Positions 19,384 to 27,617 of a stretch of 64,000 nt of DNA are shown in pieces. Position numbers and translations under genes: made by a program. The notes beneath the pieces are model-generated. The model was given only the letters and a program-made list of their open reading frames with translations. It did no database searches and was not told the DNA's origin. The DNA is from G965230615 sp965230615 (GTDB lineage Bacteria > Pseudomonadota > Gammaproteobacteria > HTCC5015), in assembly GCA_965230615.1 (NCBI GenBank), contig OZ246012.1, positions 1,116,001 to 1,180,000 on the forward strand, given 5' to 3'. How positions within the stretch are numbered: position 1 is the stretch's first letter; every line of letters starts with the position of its first letter.

Positions 19384-20466
19384 TTAATTCAATTGTGCTT
19401 CTAGAAAGCGATAAATGCGATTTCGCATCGTGTTAAACCCCAATGGGGTCATCGCCAGAAACGCTTTTTTATGCGGGTATTTATAACTGATTCTCTCGGG
19501 TTGCCCCAAAGCCTGCCATAAGCTATTGCGAGTGTTGGCTGGCATGCAATCATCATAGTGTGCATCGATCATCAAGACTTTGCTAGCATCAACCATCCCC
19601 TCATACAACACAGGGTCTAACGAAGAAAACACACGGGTCATATGCTCACGGTAAGTTGCCAGTGGCCAACCAAACTGTTGTAAAACGGCCGTGCGTGCCA
19701 TTGCTGGTCGTCCAGGACACACCGAGAGCACCTCATGTGGATGGGCTGCCCCCATCACGATCACTGAGGCGTGCAAACGGGGTTCATGCAGCGTTGCCAA
19801 ACTGGCGACCAAGGCGCTCATACTAAAACCAATTAAGGCAATGCGTTGCGAATCTATATCATCTTGTTGTTCAGCCCAATCGATAAAACGTCGGACATCC
19901 ACAACACTGGTAATAATGCGCTCTCGCATTTGTTGTGTAATACGCTGGAACTCAGCCAGTTCACGGGCTTGACTCAAACCATTAAAGTCCAGCAACCAGT
20001 TTTCTGCTTCTAATAGCGCAATATTTGCGTCAGGGTGTCTGGCACGTAAGCCTGTGGTGATGCGATCCGAAGGGTATAGATAACTGCCATAGATCGGCAA
20101 AATGATAATCAGCTTCTTTTTACCCACTCGCCGACTTTTATAATATTTATACGTTACCTGTTTATTATGTTGCGCATTATCGGCAACCGAAGGAAACGAT
20201 AAACGATGCAAAGTATGTGCCCCCAACACATTCGTCTTACGCTGACGCAAGTGCCTGGCTCGGTAATAACGTTGCCTAATATTGATTGGCTCACTACGCA
20301 GCTTAATCTTTTGTTTATCATACTGAAACTGCCGCAATAAACTTGTCGGTACATTACGCTTATTAACCGTTGTTGATGGCTCATAAGGTTTATAAATATT
20401 GGCTGTACACGCCGACAACAGTGTCAGCAATATTAACAATAGCCCTCGCAATACAAATCTTGTCAT
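19384..20466 (-). CDS. Alpha/beta-hydrolase-fold lipoprotein inside hopanoid operon
   Basis: A 360-residue protein with a lipoprotein signal (LLLILLTLLSAC, lipidated Cys20). The basic segment at 40-90 is followed by a hydrolase core: strand KLIIILPIYGSYLYP, the nucleophile elbow GFSMSA with the likely catalytic Ser, a candidate acid in VLMIDAHYDDC and a candidate His in YKYPHKKAF. A lipase, esterase or deacylase in the periplasm or outer membrane is likely. It sits between hpnB and squalene synthase on the same strand (83 bp and 131 bp gaps), so a role in hopanoid tailoring, transport or membrane lipid handling is reasonable but inferred. I know of no Hpn name for it. Confidence 0.7.
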   Translation of the reverse strand: MTRFVLRGLLLILLTLLSACTANIYKPYEPSTTVNKRNVPTSLLRQFQYDKQKIKLRSEPINIRQRYYRARHLRQRKTNVLGAHTLHRLSFPSVADNAQHNKQVTYKYYKSRRVGKKKLIIILPIYGSYLYPSDRITTGLRARHPDANIALLEAENWLLDFNGLSQARELAEFQRITQQMRERIITSVVDVRRFIDWAEQQDDIDSQRIALIGFSMSALVASLATLHEPRLHASVIVMGAAHPHEVLSVCPGRPAMARTAVLQQFGWPLATYREHMTRVFSSLDPVLYEGMVDASKVLMIDAHYDDCMPANTRNSLWQALGQPERISYKYPHKKAFLAMTPLGFNTMRNRIYRFLEAQLN

Positions 20467-20549
20467 CTCAAACTCTTTTTAGATCTTCTCTTCTCGCACG
20501 TCACCTGCAAGCCTGATCGCTGGCAGGCAATGAATACGGTACCACGGTA

Positions 20550-21686
20550 TTATCTTGTTCTTGAGTACTGCCGTCCTTTCCAGGCCGAACGCTGACCACG
20601 CCAATAACGAATGGCAGATGACCAGGTCATTAATAAAAAGAGGCTAGCTGTTAGCGGCAGAGCAAAAACCCATAAAGGATGGACATTATAATAGTGCACT
20701 GTGGGCCAATAACTGATAAACATCATTAGCAAGATCAGGCATGCCATTCCAGTCACCAGGCCACTGCCAGCAACCAATATGCTCAGCAACGGCACCCAAT
20801 ACATACATAACATCAATACTGTTGTGATTAACAATAACCACGGTGAGTAACGTAACTGTGTATAGGCCGTTCGGGCTACCATATCCCATATAGATGACAG
20901 ATTATTGTATTGCCGCTGACTAATCGCAAGATGCGTTAGGCCCAACCATGTTTTATAACCCGCTGTCTTTATTTTAGCCGCCAGCGTACAGTCATCAATT
21001 AAAGCATCGTGCACACTGTTAAATGCATCAACTTTATGCAGTGCTGCCGTCTCCACCATAATACACCCTCCTGCTGCTGCAGCCACTTTTGTATAATGCG
21101 GGTTATTGGCTAACGCAAAAGGATAGATCAACTTAAAATAATAAATAAATGCCGGCATCAACAGCCGTTCCCAGACAGACTGCATGCGCAGCGCCGCCAT
21201 TAATGAAATAAGCTGCAAATGTTCAGCCTGCATTTTATCGCGTAATGCCGCGATAGTGCCGGGTATCAAGCGTATGTCCGCATCCAGCAATAAAGTATAG
21301 CGGCTATTCACCTGTGCCAAACCCTGCTGTAGTGCCCATAACTTACCCGACCAAGCTGCGGGTAGCGCCTGCCCTTTCAATATCGTCAAGTGCTTTACTG
21401 TACTGCTTTTTGCCTTTACATAGGTATCGTCTTGTGACTGATCATCGATAACAATCACATGTAAACCCTGGCCCTGCTGGGCTATTGCATTTAGCGTCTG
21501 CTGAATATGTAGCGCTTCATTACGGGCAGGTATTAAAACCGTGATATCGGACAAATCGCAAGCATGAAAATTTTGCTGTGCCGCCGATAAAGAAAAAACT
21601 TCTCGATTGAGCCAAGGCAGCCAAGGTTGCAGTAATACGCCCAGCCATAACACCAAGGCAAAAGACACGCATAATAACGCTAACAT
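20550..21686 (-). CDS. hpnB: Hopanoid-associated family 2 glycosyltransferase HpnB
   Basis: A 378-residue membrane glycosyltransferase. An N-terminal hydrophobic helix (LLCVSFALVLWLGVLL) precedes a GT2 catalytic domain with VLIPARNEALHI, VIDDQSQDDT and the metal-binding LLLDADIRL. A later QRQYNNL replaces the common QxxRW. Several C-terminal membrane helices follow (about 265-355, for example LLLITTVLMLCMYWVPLLSI). This layout fits HpnB, proposed to glycosylate or otherwise modify hopanoid head groups. It is 17 bp downstream of hpnH, implying co-transcription. Confidence 0.87.
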   Translation of the reverse strand: MLALLCVSFALVLWLGVLLQPWLPWLNREVFSLSAAQQNFHACDLSDITVLIPARNEALHIQQTLNAIAQQGQGLHVIVIDDQSQDDTYVKAKSSTVKHLTILKGQALPAAWSGKLWALQQGLAQVNSRYTLLLDADIRLIPGTIAALRDKMQAEHLQLISLMAALRMQSVWERLLMPAFIYYFKLIYPFALANNPHYTKVAAAAGGCIMVETAALHKVDAFNSVHDALIDDCTLAAKIKTAGYKTWLGLTHLAISQRQYNNLSSIWDMVARTAYTQLRYSPWLLLITTVLMLCMYWVPLLSILVAGSGLVTGMACLILLMMFISYWPTVHYYNVHPLWVFALPLTASLFLLMTWSSAIRYWRGQRSAWKGRQYSRTR

Positions 21687-21703
21687 AAGCGGTTATGCTA
21701 AGT

Positions 21704-22876
21704 CTAAGAGACCTGCTGATGGTCAGATTTCTGCTCTGCAGATTGCTTATCCAGTTCAGCCTTCGGCACTAGCTTTATGTCCTTTGTGCCTGTTATACCG
21801 GGTAGCTGACTCACATTATAGTTTTCATCATACTGGATCGGCAATTCAGGGGCCATCGGCCCTGTCGTTTTAGGGCCAAACAGAAAAACTTTAAAGGCTT
21901 TGAGTGGATGCACAAAAGTATCGTCCACTGCGGTAGGCTCATACCCTGAATGCACCATACAATCTGCACACTTGGGGTTTTTACCCGTGCCATAGCGGTC
22001 CCAGTCGGTATCATTAATCAAACTATGAAAGCTATCAACATACCCTTCATCAACCAATAAATAACACGGCTTTTGCCAACCAAACACATTACGCGTTGGG
22101 TTACCCCATGGCGTACATTGATATGTTTGATTACCTGCAAGAAAGTCCATAAACAAACTTGACTGATTAAAGCGCCACTTACGCCCCTTGGCTAACTTGA
22201 AGACATCACGAAACAACATTTTACTGGCCTCGCGGCGTAAGAAAATTTCTTGCTGAGGCGCATGCTGATAACTGTATCCCGGTGAGATTGTCACGCCTTC
22301 AACGCCTAAGTTCATACAAAAGTCCATAAAGTCTGCAACCTCTTCGGCAGACTCATTTTGAAATAAAGTACAATTAACAGTAACACGAAAACCTTTGACC
22401 AGCGCTAACTTAATAGCATCAACAGCAATTTCAAATACGCCTTCCTGACACACTGAGGCATCATGCCTATCCTGCAAACCATCTAAGTGCACAGAAAAAG
22501 TTAAATACGGTGAAGGGCTATACTTATCAATATTTTTCTTAAGCAATAAAGCATTGGTACATAAGTAGACAAACTTTTTACGCGCGACAATACCTTCAAC
22601 AATCTGTGGCATTTCTTTGTGAATGAGCGGCTCACCCCCCGGAATTGACACAACGGGCGCACCACACTCATCAACAGCCTGCAAGCATTCATCAAGACTA
22701 AGGCGCTTATTCAGAATTTCATCGGGATAATCGATTTTGCCACAACCCGCACACGCTAAATTACAGCGAAACAAAGGCTCTAACATCAACACTAATGGAT
22801 AACGTTTAACACCTTTTAGCTTTTGACCAATAATATATTTGGCAACGCGATATTTCTGAATAAAGGGTACGCCCAT
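21704..22876 (-). CDS. hpnH: Adenosyl hopane synthase HpnH (radical SAM)
   Basis: A 390-residue radical SAM enzyme. The 4Fe-4S motif is C38NLAC42AGC45, within the strongly conserved PLVLMLEPLFRCN and GCGKIDYPDEIL regions of HpnH. The SAM-contacting VSIPGGEPLIH follows, and the C-terminal half has Cys-rich stretches (CTPWGNPTRN, CADCMVHSGYEP). HpnH adds the 5'-deoxyadenosyl radical to hopene, the first step of side-chain extension, before HpnG removes adenine. Having hpnH, hpnG and shc together means the organism should make C35 hopanoids. The C-terminus has a lysine/glutamine-rich tail not needed for catalysis. Confidence 0.96.
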   Translation of the reverse strand: MGVPFIQKYRVAKYIIGQKLKGVKRYPLVLMLEPLFRCNLACAGCGKIDYPDEILNKRLSLDECLQAVDECGAPVVSIPGGEPLIHKEMPQIVEGIVARKKFVYLCTNALLLKKNIDKYSPSPYLTFSVHLDGLQDRHDASVCQEGVFEIAVDAIKLALVKGFRVTVNCTLFQNESAEEVADFMDFCMNLGVEGVTISPGYSYQHAPQQEIFLRREASKMLFRDVFKLAKGRKWRFNQSSLFMDFLAGNQTYQCTPWGNPTRNVFGWQKPCYLLVDEGYVDSFHSLINDTDWDRYGTGKNPKCADCMVHSGYEPTAVDDTFVHPLKAFKVFLFGPKTTGPMAPELPIQYDENYNVSQLPGITGTKDIKLVPKAELDKQSAEQKSDHQQVS

Positions 22877-22993
22877 GCTAAATCCTTAACTTGAGATAAA
22901 TATTGTTTTTATAACGTCAACTGCCATGACCACAAGCTGAGTCATTCACCTATATTACTATAGTATCCGTAAGCCATCTGGCCTTCGGTAAGA

Positions 22994-24274
22994 CTAACTC
23001 ACCTTTTCAACCTGCCCATAGCGGTTTTGAATATAGTTCTCAACAATCGATTGAAACTCTTCGGCAATATGGTCGCCTTTGAGTGTTACGTCTTTCTTAC
23101 CATCGATGTAAACAGGTGCAACAGGATGCTCACCAGTACCCGGCAAACTGATACCAATATCAGCATATTTGCTTTCGCCCGGGCCATTGACGACACAGCC
23201 CATCACTGCAACCGACATGCTTTCCACGCCGGGATAAGACTGCCGCCATTGCGGCATTTGTTCGCGAATATAAGCCTGAATATCTTTCGCCAGTTGTTGA
23301 AAGTAAGTGCTACTGGTACGGCCACAACCCGGACAGGCAATCACCAATGGCGTAAATGCCCGCAAACCCATGGTCTGCAAAATTTCCTGTGCCACAATCA
23401 CTTCACGACTGCGCTCACCACCCGGCTCAGGTGTTAATGAAATCCGAATCGTATCACCAATACCCTGCTGCAATAGCACTGACAAGGCCGCTGTTGAGGC
23501 AACAATGCCTTTAGAACCCATGCCCGCTTCGGTCAAGCCCAAATGCAATGCATAATCACAGCGACTGGCCAAATCCTGATAGACCGCAATTAAATCCTGC
23601 ACAGCACTGGTCTTACAAGACAAAATAATCTTATCGCGCCCCAAACCCAGCGTCTCGGCCTGCTGCGCACTTTCGAGTGCCGATGCAATCACTGCCTCAC
23701 GCATCACCAAGTTGAGTTCTTTCGGTTGGACCTGCTTGGCATTTTCATCCAGCATTCTCGCTAACATTTCTTGATCAAGACTACCCCAGTTCACACCAAT
23801 CCGCACAGGCTTATCGTATTTGCAGGCAACTTCAATCATCGTGGCAAACTGCGGGTCTTTCTTTTCACCACGCCCAACATTGCCGGGGTTGATGCGATAT
23901 TTAGCCAGTGCTTCAGCACACTCGGGGTATTTGGTGAGTAATTTATGACCATTAAAATGGAAGTCACCGACGAGCGGCACATCACAACCCATTTTATCGA
24001 GCTGATCGCGGATACGCGCGACTTGTGCAGCCGCCTCGGGTGAGTTAACCGTAATTCGCACCAATTCAGAGCCAGCTTTCGCTAACTCAGCGACCTGTGC
24101 CGCAGTGCGGATTGGGTCGGCGGTATCGGTATTGGTCATAGATTGTACAACGACCGGTGCACCACCACCAACAGTGACATGACCGATTCTTACCGCCTGG
24201 CGGCCGGTTGATAGTGTCGTCCCGGACGATTGGGAAGACTTTTCAGATTTAGAAGTATTTTCTGCAGAAGACAT
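22994..24274 (-). CDS. ispG: 4-hydroxy-3-methylbut-2-enyl diphosphate synthase IspG, alpha/betaproteobacterial type
   Basis: A 426-residue enzyme of the MEP pathway that makes HMBPP using a 4Fe-4S cluster. Cluster ligands are visible in ACPGCGRTSS and in the later VMGCVVNGPGE. It is longer than E. coli IspG (about 372): it has a Ser/Thr-rich N-terminal tail (1-25) and extra sequence around DPQFATMIEVACKYDKPVRI. I associate the insertion, QSMTNTDTAD and VGDFHFNGHKLL with alpha- and betaproteobacterial IspG. It is followed on the same strand by hpnH (117 bp), not by hisS as is usual in gammaproteobacteria. The placement suggests isoprenoid precursor supply for hopanoids. Confidence 0.95.
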   Translation of the reverse strand: MSSAENTSKSEKSSQSSGTTLSTGRQAVRIGHVTVGGGAPVVVQSMTNTDTADPIRTAAQVAELAKAGSELVRITVNSPEAAAQVARIRDQLDKMGCDVPLVGDFHFNGHKLLTKYPECAEALAKYRINPGNVGRGEKKDPQFATMIEVACKYDKPVRIGVNWGSLDQEMLARMLDENAKQVQPKELNLVMREAVIASALESAQQAETLGLGRDKIILSCKTSAVQDLIAVYQDLASRCDYALHLGLTEAGMGSKGIVASTAALSVLLQQGIGDTIRISLTPEPGGERSREVIVAQEILQTMGLRAFTPLVIACPGCGRTSSTYFQQLAKDIQAYIREQMPQWRQSYPGVESMSVAVMGCVVNGPGESKYADIGISLPGTGEHPVAPVYIDGKKDVTLKGDHIAEEFQSIVENYIQNRYGQVEKVS

Positions 24275-24347
24275 GTTTTTCTAAGCTAATCTCGATAAGG
24301 TGGCTATTCTACCCGAAAAGTTGCCGAAGCTCACCCAGAGCACACAT

Positions 24348-25031
24348 CTACCATAGCCGCATAATTACCAAAGGCTGCAACCAGCGCTGCCATAAATCCA
24401 CACCCAACACATGCGTATAATAACTCGTGGCTAGCAAGCCATGCGCCAACGCCAGGGGTAACAATAAGCGATCGCGCCAATACAGGTAGCTCCAATAGCA
24501 ACCCAGCGGTATCGTTAACAAAATTAGCTCATACTTAGGCCAATGCACCAGGCTGAATAATAGGCCATTGATTGCACAGATCAGCAATATTGGCAATCCT
24601 GCCAAGAAAACCTTTAAGCGTCCCAGCAGATAAAACTGAAACAGACTTTGCTGTACTGCAGCCCATAAGCAATACAGTGCGAGAGACAGCAGCCAATGCC
24701 ACATTTGTAGCTGAGCTTGCCAGGCTGCATATATCGCAAAGGCGATGCTACCCAGTACGGCAGGCAATAATGCCCACAGATAAGCTATCGAGCGTGGCGT
24801 TTGCGCACTCGCCTCCAGCTTGGGCCATATATAAGGTTGGCTATAGCGAGCTGTTATCAGGATATACAGCAGAAATAGGCCTGCCAATGTCATGTAAAGC
24901 TGGATATTGGGGCTCACCAGCGCCAAAAAAACCGGTGTAGCAACGGCCAACAACAGCAATTCATAACGCAGCCAGCGCTGTAGTGTGCCAGGCAACTCAC
25001 TGGGCTTATTCCGTTTTAGGGCAATGGGCAT
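24348..25031 (-). CDS. CPBP/Abi-like membrane protein with altered catalytic motif
   Basis: A 227-residue polytopic protein from the ATG at 25029-25031 (a GTG at 25052 is in frame upstream). About seven hydrophobic segments are visible. The arrangement resembles CPBP intramembrane proteases: a motif-1 position reading QQSLFQFYLLGR, then FSLVHWP and later LALAHGLL. In active CPBP enzymes motif 1 begins with two glutamates (EExxxR); here both are glutamine, so this member may be inactive as a protease or serve another role. It overlaps the upstream TPR gene by 26 bp and ends 73 bp before ispG, so it may be transcribed with the hopanoid operon. Confidence 0.7.
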   Translation of the reverse strand: MPIALKRNKPSELPGTLQRWLRYELLLLAVATPVFLALVSPNIQLYMTLAGLFLLYILITARYSQPYIWPKLEASAQTPRSIAYLWALLPAVLGSIAFAIYAAWQAQLQMWHWLLSLALYCLWAAVQQSLFQFYLLGRLKVFLAGLPILLICAINGLLFSLVHWPKYELILLTIPLGCYWSYLYWRDRLLLPLALAHGLLATSYYTHVLGVDLWQRWLQPLVIMRLW

Positions 25032-25545
25032 GGCGCTGTGCCGCTCGTTCACGCTTGATGTGTTTTTTGCTCATCGCTAATAAGGCTTCCGCTTGCTGTC
25101 CTCGTTTGGGGTCTAACGCGGCCAGCTGCGGTAATAGCCGCTTGGCTTTCTTGCGTCCACCACCGACAATCTTCGGGGCTTTTACATAAAAGCTGAATAA
25201 GTCATATAAGGCTTCAATGTTGGACTTATCCAGGGTAACGGCCTGCTCAAATTGCTTAAGCGCTTTTTTCGCCAGGCCCATAGCCTGCAACCAGCTGCCA
25301 CATTGCGCCTGACGCCCATACGCTCTACCTAACCAGTGCCGGTAGCTGGCACGCCGTTGAGTATTCTCTGCTGATGTTGGCATAGCTGACTCTGATAGCG
25401 CAGTCTCTAATAGCGTAATAGTCAGCGGATAATTTAATTGCTGATACGCTGCCTGCGCCTTTGCCAAGGTATCGTCGGCAGCTGCATTGCTAACAATACA
25501 AGACAGGCAGACCACGGCTAATACGAATAATCTGGTTTGTAACAT
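25006..25545 (-). CDS. Small periplasmic TPR-like protein
   Basis: A 179-residue protein with a Sec signal peptide (FVLAVVCLSCIVSNAAA, cleaved near residue 23) and helical TPR-type repeats: AKAQAAYQQLNYPLTITLLE, HWLGRAYGRQAQCGSW, then AKKALKQFEQAVTLDKSNIE. The C-terminal tail is strongly basic (KKHIKRERAAQRHAH). It was probably built to hold a partner protein in the periplasm, but none is known. It is the first gene of the leftward run that continues into the CPBP-like gene, ispG and the hopanoid genes, and is divergent from apt across 51 bp. Confidence 0.7.
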   Translation of the reverse strand: MLQTRLFVLAVVCLSCIVSNAAADDTLAKAQAAYQQLNYPLTITLLETALSESAMPTSAENTQRRASYRHWLGRAYGRQAQCGSWLQAMGLAKKALKQFEQAVTLDKSNIEALYDLFSFYVKAPKIVGGGRKKAKRLLPQLAALDPKRGQQAEALLAMSKKHIKRERAAQRHAHCPKTE

Positions 25546-25596
25546 GAGTTAGTATATAATTTACTTTTCCCAAAGACGGACACTACAGGTTTTGCC

Positions 25597-26118
25597 ATGG
25601 ATCTGAAAGCAAAAATTCGCACAGTCCCCCATTGGCCCATTGAGGGCGTTATGTTTCGTGATATCACCTCACTACTGCAAGACCCTGTTGCCTACCGCTA
25701 TGTGTGCCAACAGTTCATTGAACGTTACCAAGATATGCAAATCGATAAAGTCGTTGGGATTGATGCCCGGGGTTTTATCTTTGCGGCGGTATTGGCACAG
25801 CAACTGAATATCGGTATGGTGCCAGTACGCAAAAAAGGCAAGTTACCCGCTGCCACGATCAGTCATGAATATGAGCTGGAATATGGTAGCAGTACCCTTG
25901 AGATTCATCAGGATGCCATTGCTCAACATGATAAGGTTTTAATCGTTGATGATTTGCTGGCCACTGGCGGCACGGCAGCTGCGGCTGTTAAATTAGTGGA
26001 ACAATTAGGCGGTAATGTCGTCGAAGTGAGCTTTGTTATTGAGCTACCCGATTTAAAGGGCAGACAGCAGCTCAACGGGCACTCGATTTATTCACTGGTT
26101 GAATTTGCAGGTGAATAA
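25597..26118 (+). CDS. apt: Adenine phosphoribosyltransferase
   Basis: A 173-residue purine-salvage enzyme converting adenine and PRPP to AMP. The type I PRTase PRPP-binding motif is VLIVDDLLATGGTA. Other family phrases are GVMFRDITSLLQDP near the N-terminus, GIDARGFIFAAVLA and VRKKGKLP. Length is typical (about 170-185). It is the divergent neighbour of the hopanoid operon and 57 bp upstream of cysZ on the same strand, with which it may be co-transcribed. A link to HpnG, which releases adenine, is tempting: Apt would recycle that adenine. That connection is inference. Confidence 0.96.
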   Translation: MDLKAKIRTVPHWPIEGVMFRDITSLLQDPVAYRYVCQQFIERYQDMQIDKVVGIDARGFIFAAVLAQQLNIGMVPVRKKGKLPAATISHEYELEYGSSTLEIHQDAIAQHDKVLIVDDLLATGGTAAAAVKLVEQLGGNVVEVSFVIELPDLKGRQQLNGHSIYSLVEFAGE

Positions 26119-26175
26119 GCGCTAGCAGCTATGTGATGCAAGCGTTGAAAAATATACCTTAACGATAATGGTCAA

Positions 26176-26922
26176 ATGCTAAACGATTTTATTCACGGCG
26201 CTAAATGCGCACTTTCTGGCTTCAGCTTAATCCGGCGCCCCGGTGTGAAGCGCTTTGTTGTGATCCCCCTGACAATTAATATTTTGTTATTTGCTGCTGC
26301 CATCTTTTATGGTTCACAGCAAATCGGGCTCGCCATTAGCTGGCTTGTTGGCAGTCTGCCCTGGTGGTTGCAATGGGCCAGTGCATTTATTGACTGGTTT
26401 AGCTGGATCATCTTTGGTCTATTATCACTGATTATTTTATTTTATACCTTTACCATTGTGGCCAATGTGCTCAGCTCACCTTTTAATAGTTATCTGGCTG
26501 AAAAAGTGGAAGTATCGCTAAGAGGTTATCAACCACCCTCGGCCGGTAAAGTGGGCGGCACATTCACTGCGATTATTAATTCGATTCGCTCTGAGATGGG
26601 CAAGCTACTGTATTTTATTAGTCGCCTGCTACCAATGTTGATTATCAGTGTTATTCCAGGCCTGAATATTTTTGCACCTGCTTTATGGTTTATTTTTGGC
26701 GCCTGGATGCTAGCGTTAGAGTATATGGATTATCCGATGGGCAACCATGAGATGAACTTCCGGGAACAACGCCGACAATTAAAACAACATCGCGCTTTGG
26801 TATTAGGCTTTGGTAGTGTGATTATGTTTATGACCATGGTGCCTATACTTAATTTTTTGGCAATGCCGGTGGCTGTCGCAGGCGCAACCAAGCTTTGGGT
26901 AACAAGAGTTTCCACAGAATAA
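26176..26922 (+). CDS. cysZ: CysZ-family sulfate transporter
   Basis: A 248-residue inner-membrane protein of the CysZ (EI24-like) family, which imports sulfate for cysteine synthesis. The start GAKCALSGFSLIRRPGVKRF, the FTIVANVLSSPFNSYLAEKVE region and the C-terminal segment YPMGNHEMNFREQRRQLKQH match the family signature. There are four or so hydrophobic stretches, including helical hairpins. It is usually near cysK in enterics; here it follows apt by 57 bp. It is convergent with the PstS-like gene, and the 140 bp between them holds only a small inverted repeat (TAGGCC/GGCCTA) with no U-tract. Confidence 0.88.
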   Translation: MLNDFIHGAKCALSGFSLIRRPGVKRFVVIPLTINILLFAAAIFYGSQQIGLAISWLVGSLPWWLQWASAFIDWFSWIIFGLLSLIILFYTFTIVANVLSSPFNSYLAEKVEVSLRGYQPPSAGKVGGTFTAIINSIRSEMGKLLYFISRLLPMLIISVIPGLNIFAPALWFIFGAWMLALEYMDYPMGNHEMNFREQRRQLKQHRALVLGFGSVIMFMTMVPILNFLAMPVAVAGATKLWVTRVSTE

Positions 26923-27062
26923 GTAAAAGCCTGTCCAGAACATGTAGGCCAACCCAAGGCCTATAAAGAGCGACCACCTGCCCGCGTTTGCCAGAATGAT
27001 ACTGAGCCAGCCATACCGCCTCACCAATGCGGCAAAGGACCCGATAATAAGCAAGCCATTTT

Positions 27063-27605
27063 TTAAAACTCAAACAGTACTTTTACCCCTTTCGGTAAAT
27101 CAGTACGCCCTTTATTTTCAACAACTGAAAACGCACCTTCTTTCTGTGCAACACTCAGTATTGCCATACGCCTAGAACTGGCTGCCTTTGGCGCTACCTC
27201 ACCATTTCTTTGTTTGAGCTTCACCCAATAACGTGACATCTGCGCATCTGACATACTCAGAATATTTTTCTGAAATGCTTTTTGCACCTTACTACCAGGC
27301 GGTCTGGCAACAGGAATAGCGGCAAGACCTGATGGCCAGCTTGGTATCTTTTTTAAGAACAGCAGCTTTACTTTTTTCTGCATATCCGACACATTAGCTG
27401 AATACCGATTATTGGCATTTACAATAACCATATGCAATGCTGCAGGCGGCCTATCACCAAGCTGGAAATCAATATCAGCTAAATCGGCTGGCTTAATATT
27501 ACCTGTATCGAAAGCCTGTTCTTGGGCATGTACTGTTATTGCTACACTTTGAAAGCCGATACACAGCACCATCATAATACGCAACAGCGTTATTTTTATT
27601 CGCAT
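27063..27605 (-). CDS. Short PstS-like periplasmic substrate-binding protein
   Basis: A 180-residue protein with a Sec signal (MVLCIGFQSVAITVHA). The mature part resembles one lobe of phosphate-binding PstS proteins: VIVNANNRYSANVSDMQKK, LLFLKKIPSWPSGLAAIPV, SKVQKAFQKNILSMSDAQMS and a final loop ending KGVKVLFEF. At about 155 mature residues it is half the size of a normal PstS and lacks the second half. Such short PstS-like proteins are often next to a porin, as here (13 bp downstream of the porin gene). It may therefore pass a ligand to or from the porin; no ABC transporter is nearby. Confidence 0.72.
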   Translation of the reverse strand: MRIKITLLRIMMVLCIGFQSVAITVHAQEQAFDTGNIKPADLADIDFQLGDRPPAALHMVIVNANNRYSANVSDMQKKVKLLFLKKIPSWPSGLAAIPVARPPGSKVQKAFQKNILSMSDAQMSRYWVKLKQRNGEVAPKAASSRRMAILSVAQKEGAFSVVENKGRTDLPKGVKVLFEF

Positions 27606-27617
27606 TATACCGCCCTC

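Noticed and set aside
26923..27054. Hydrophobic minus-strand frame in the gap between cysZ and the PstS-like gene
   Set aside because: It continues into cysZ antisense, has no ribosome site and ends in Cys/His-rich nonsense, so it is probably a shadow rather than a gene or pseudogene.
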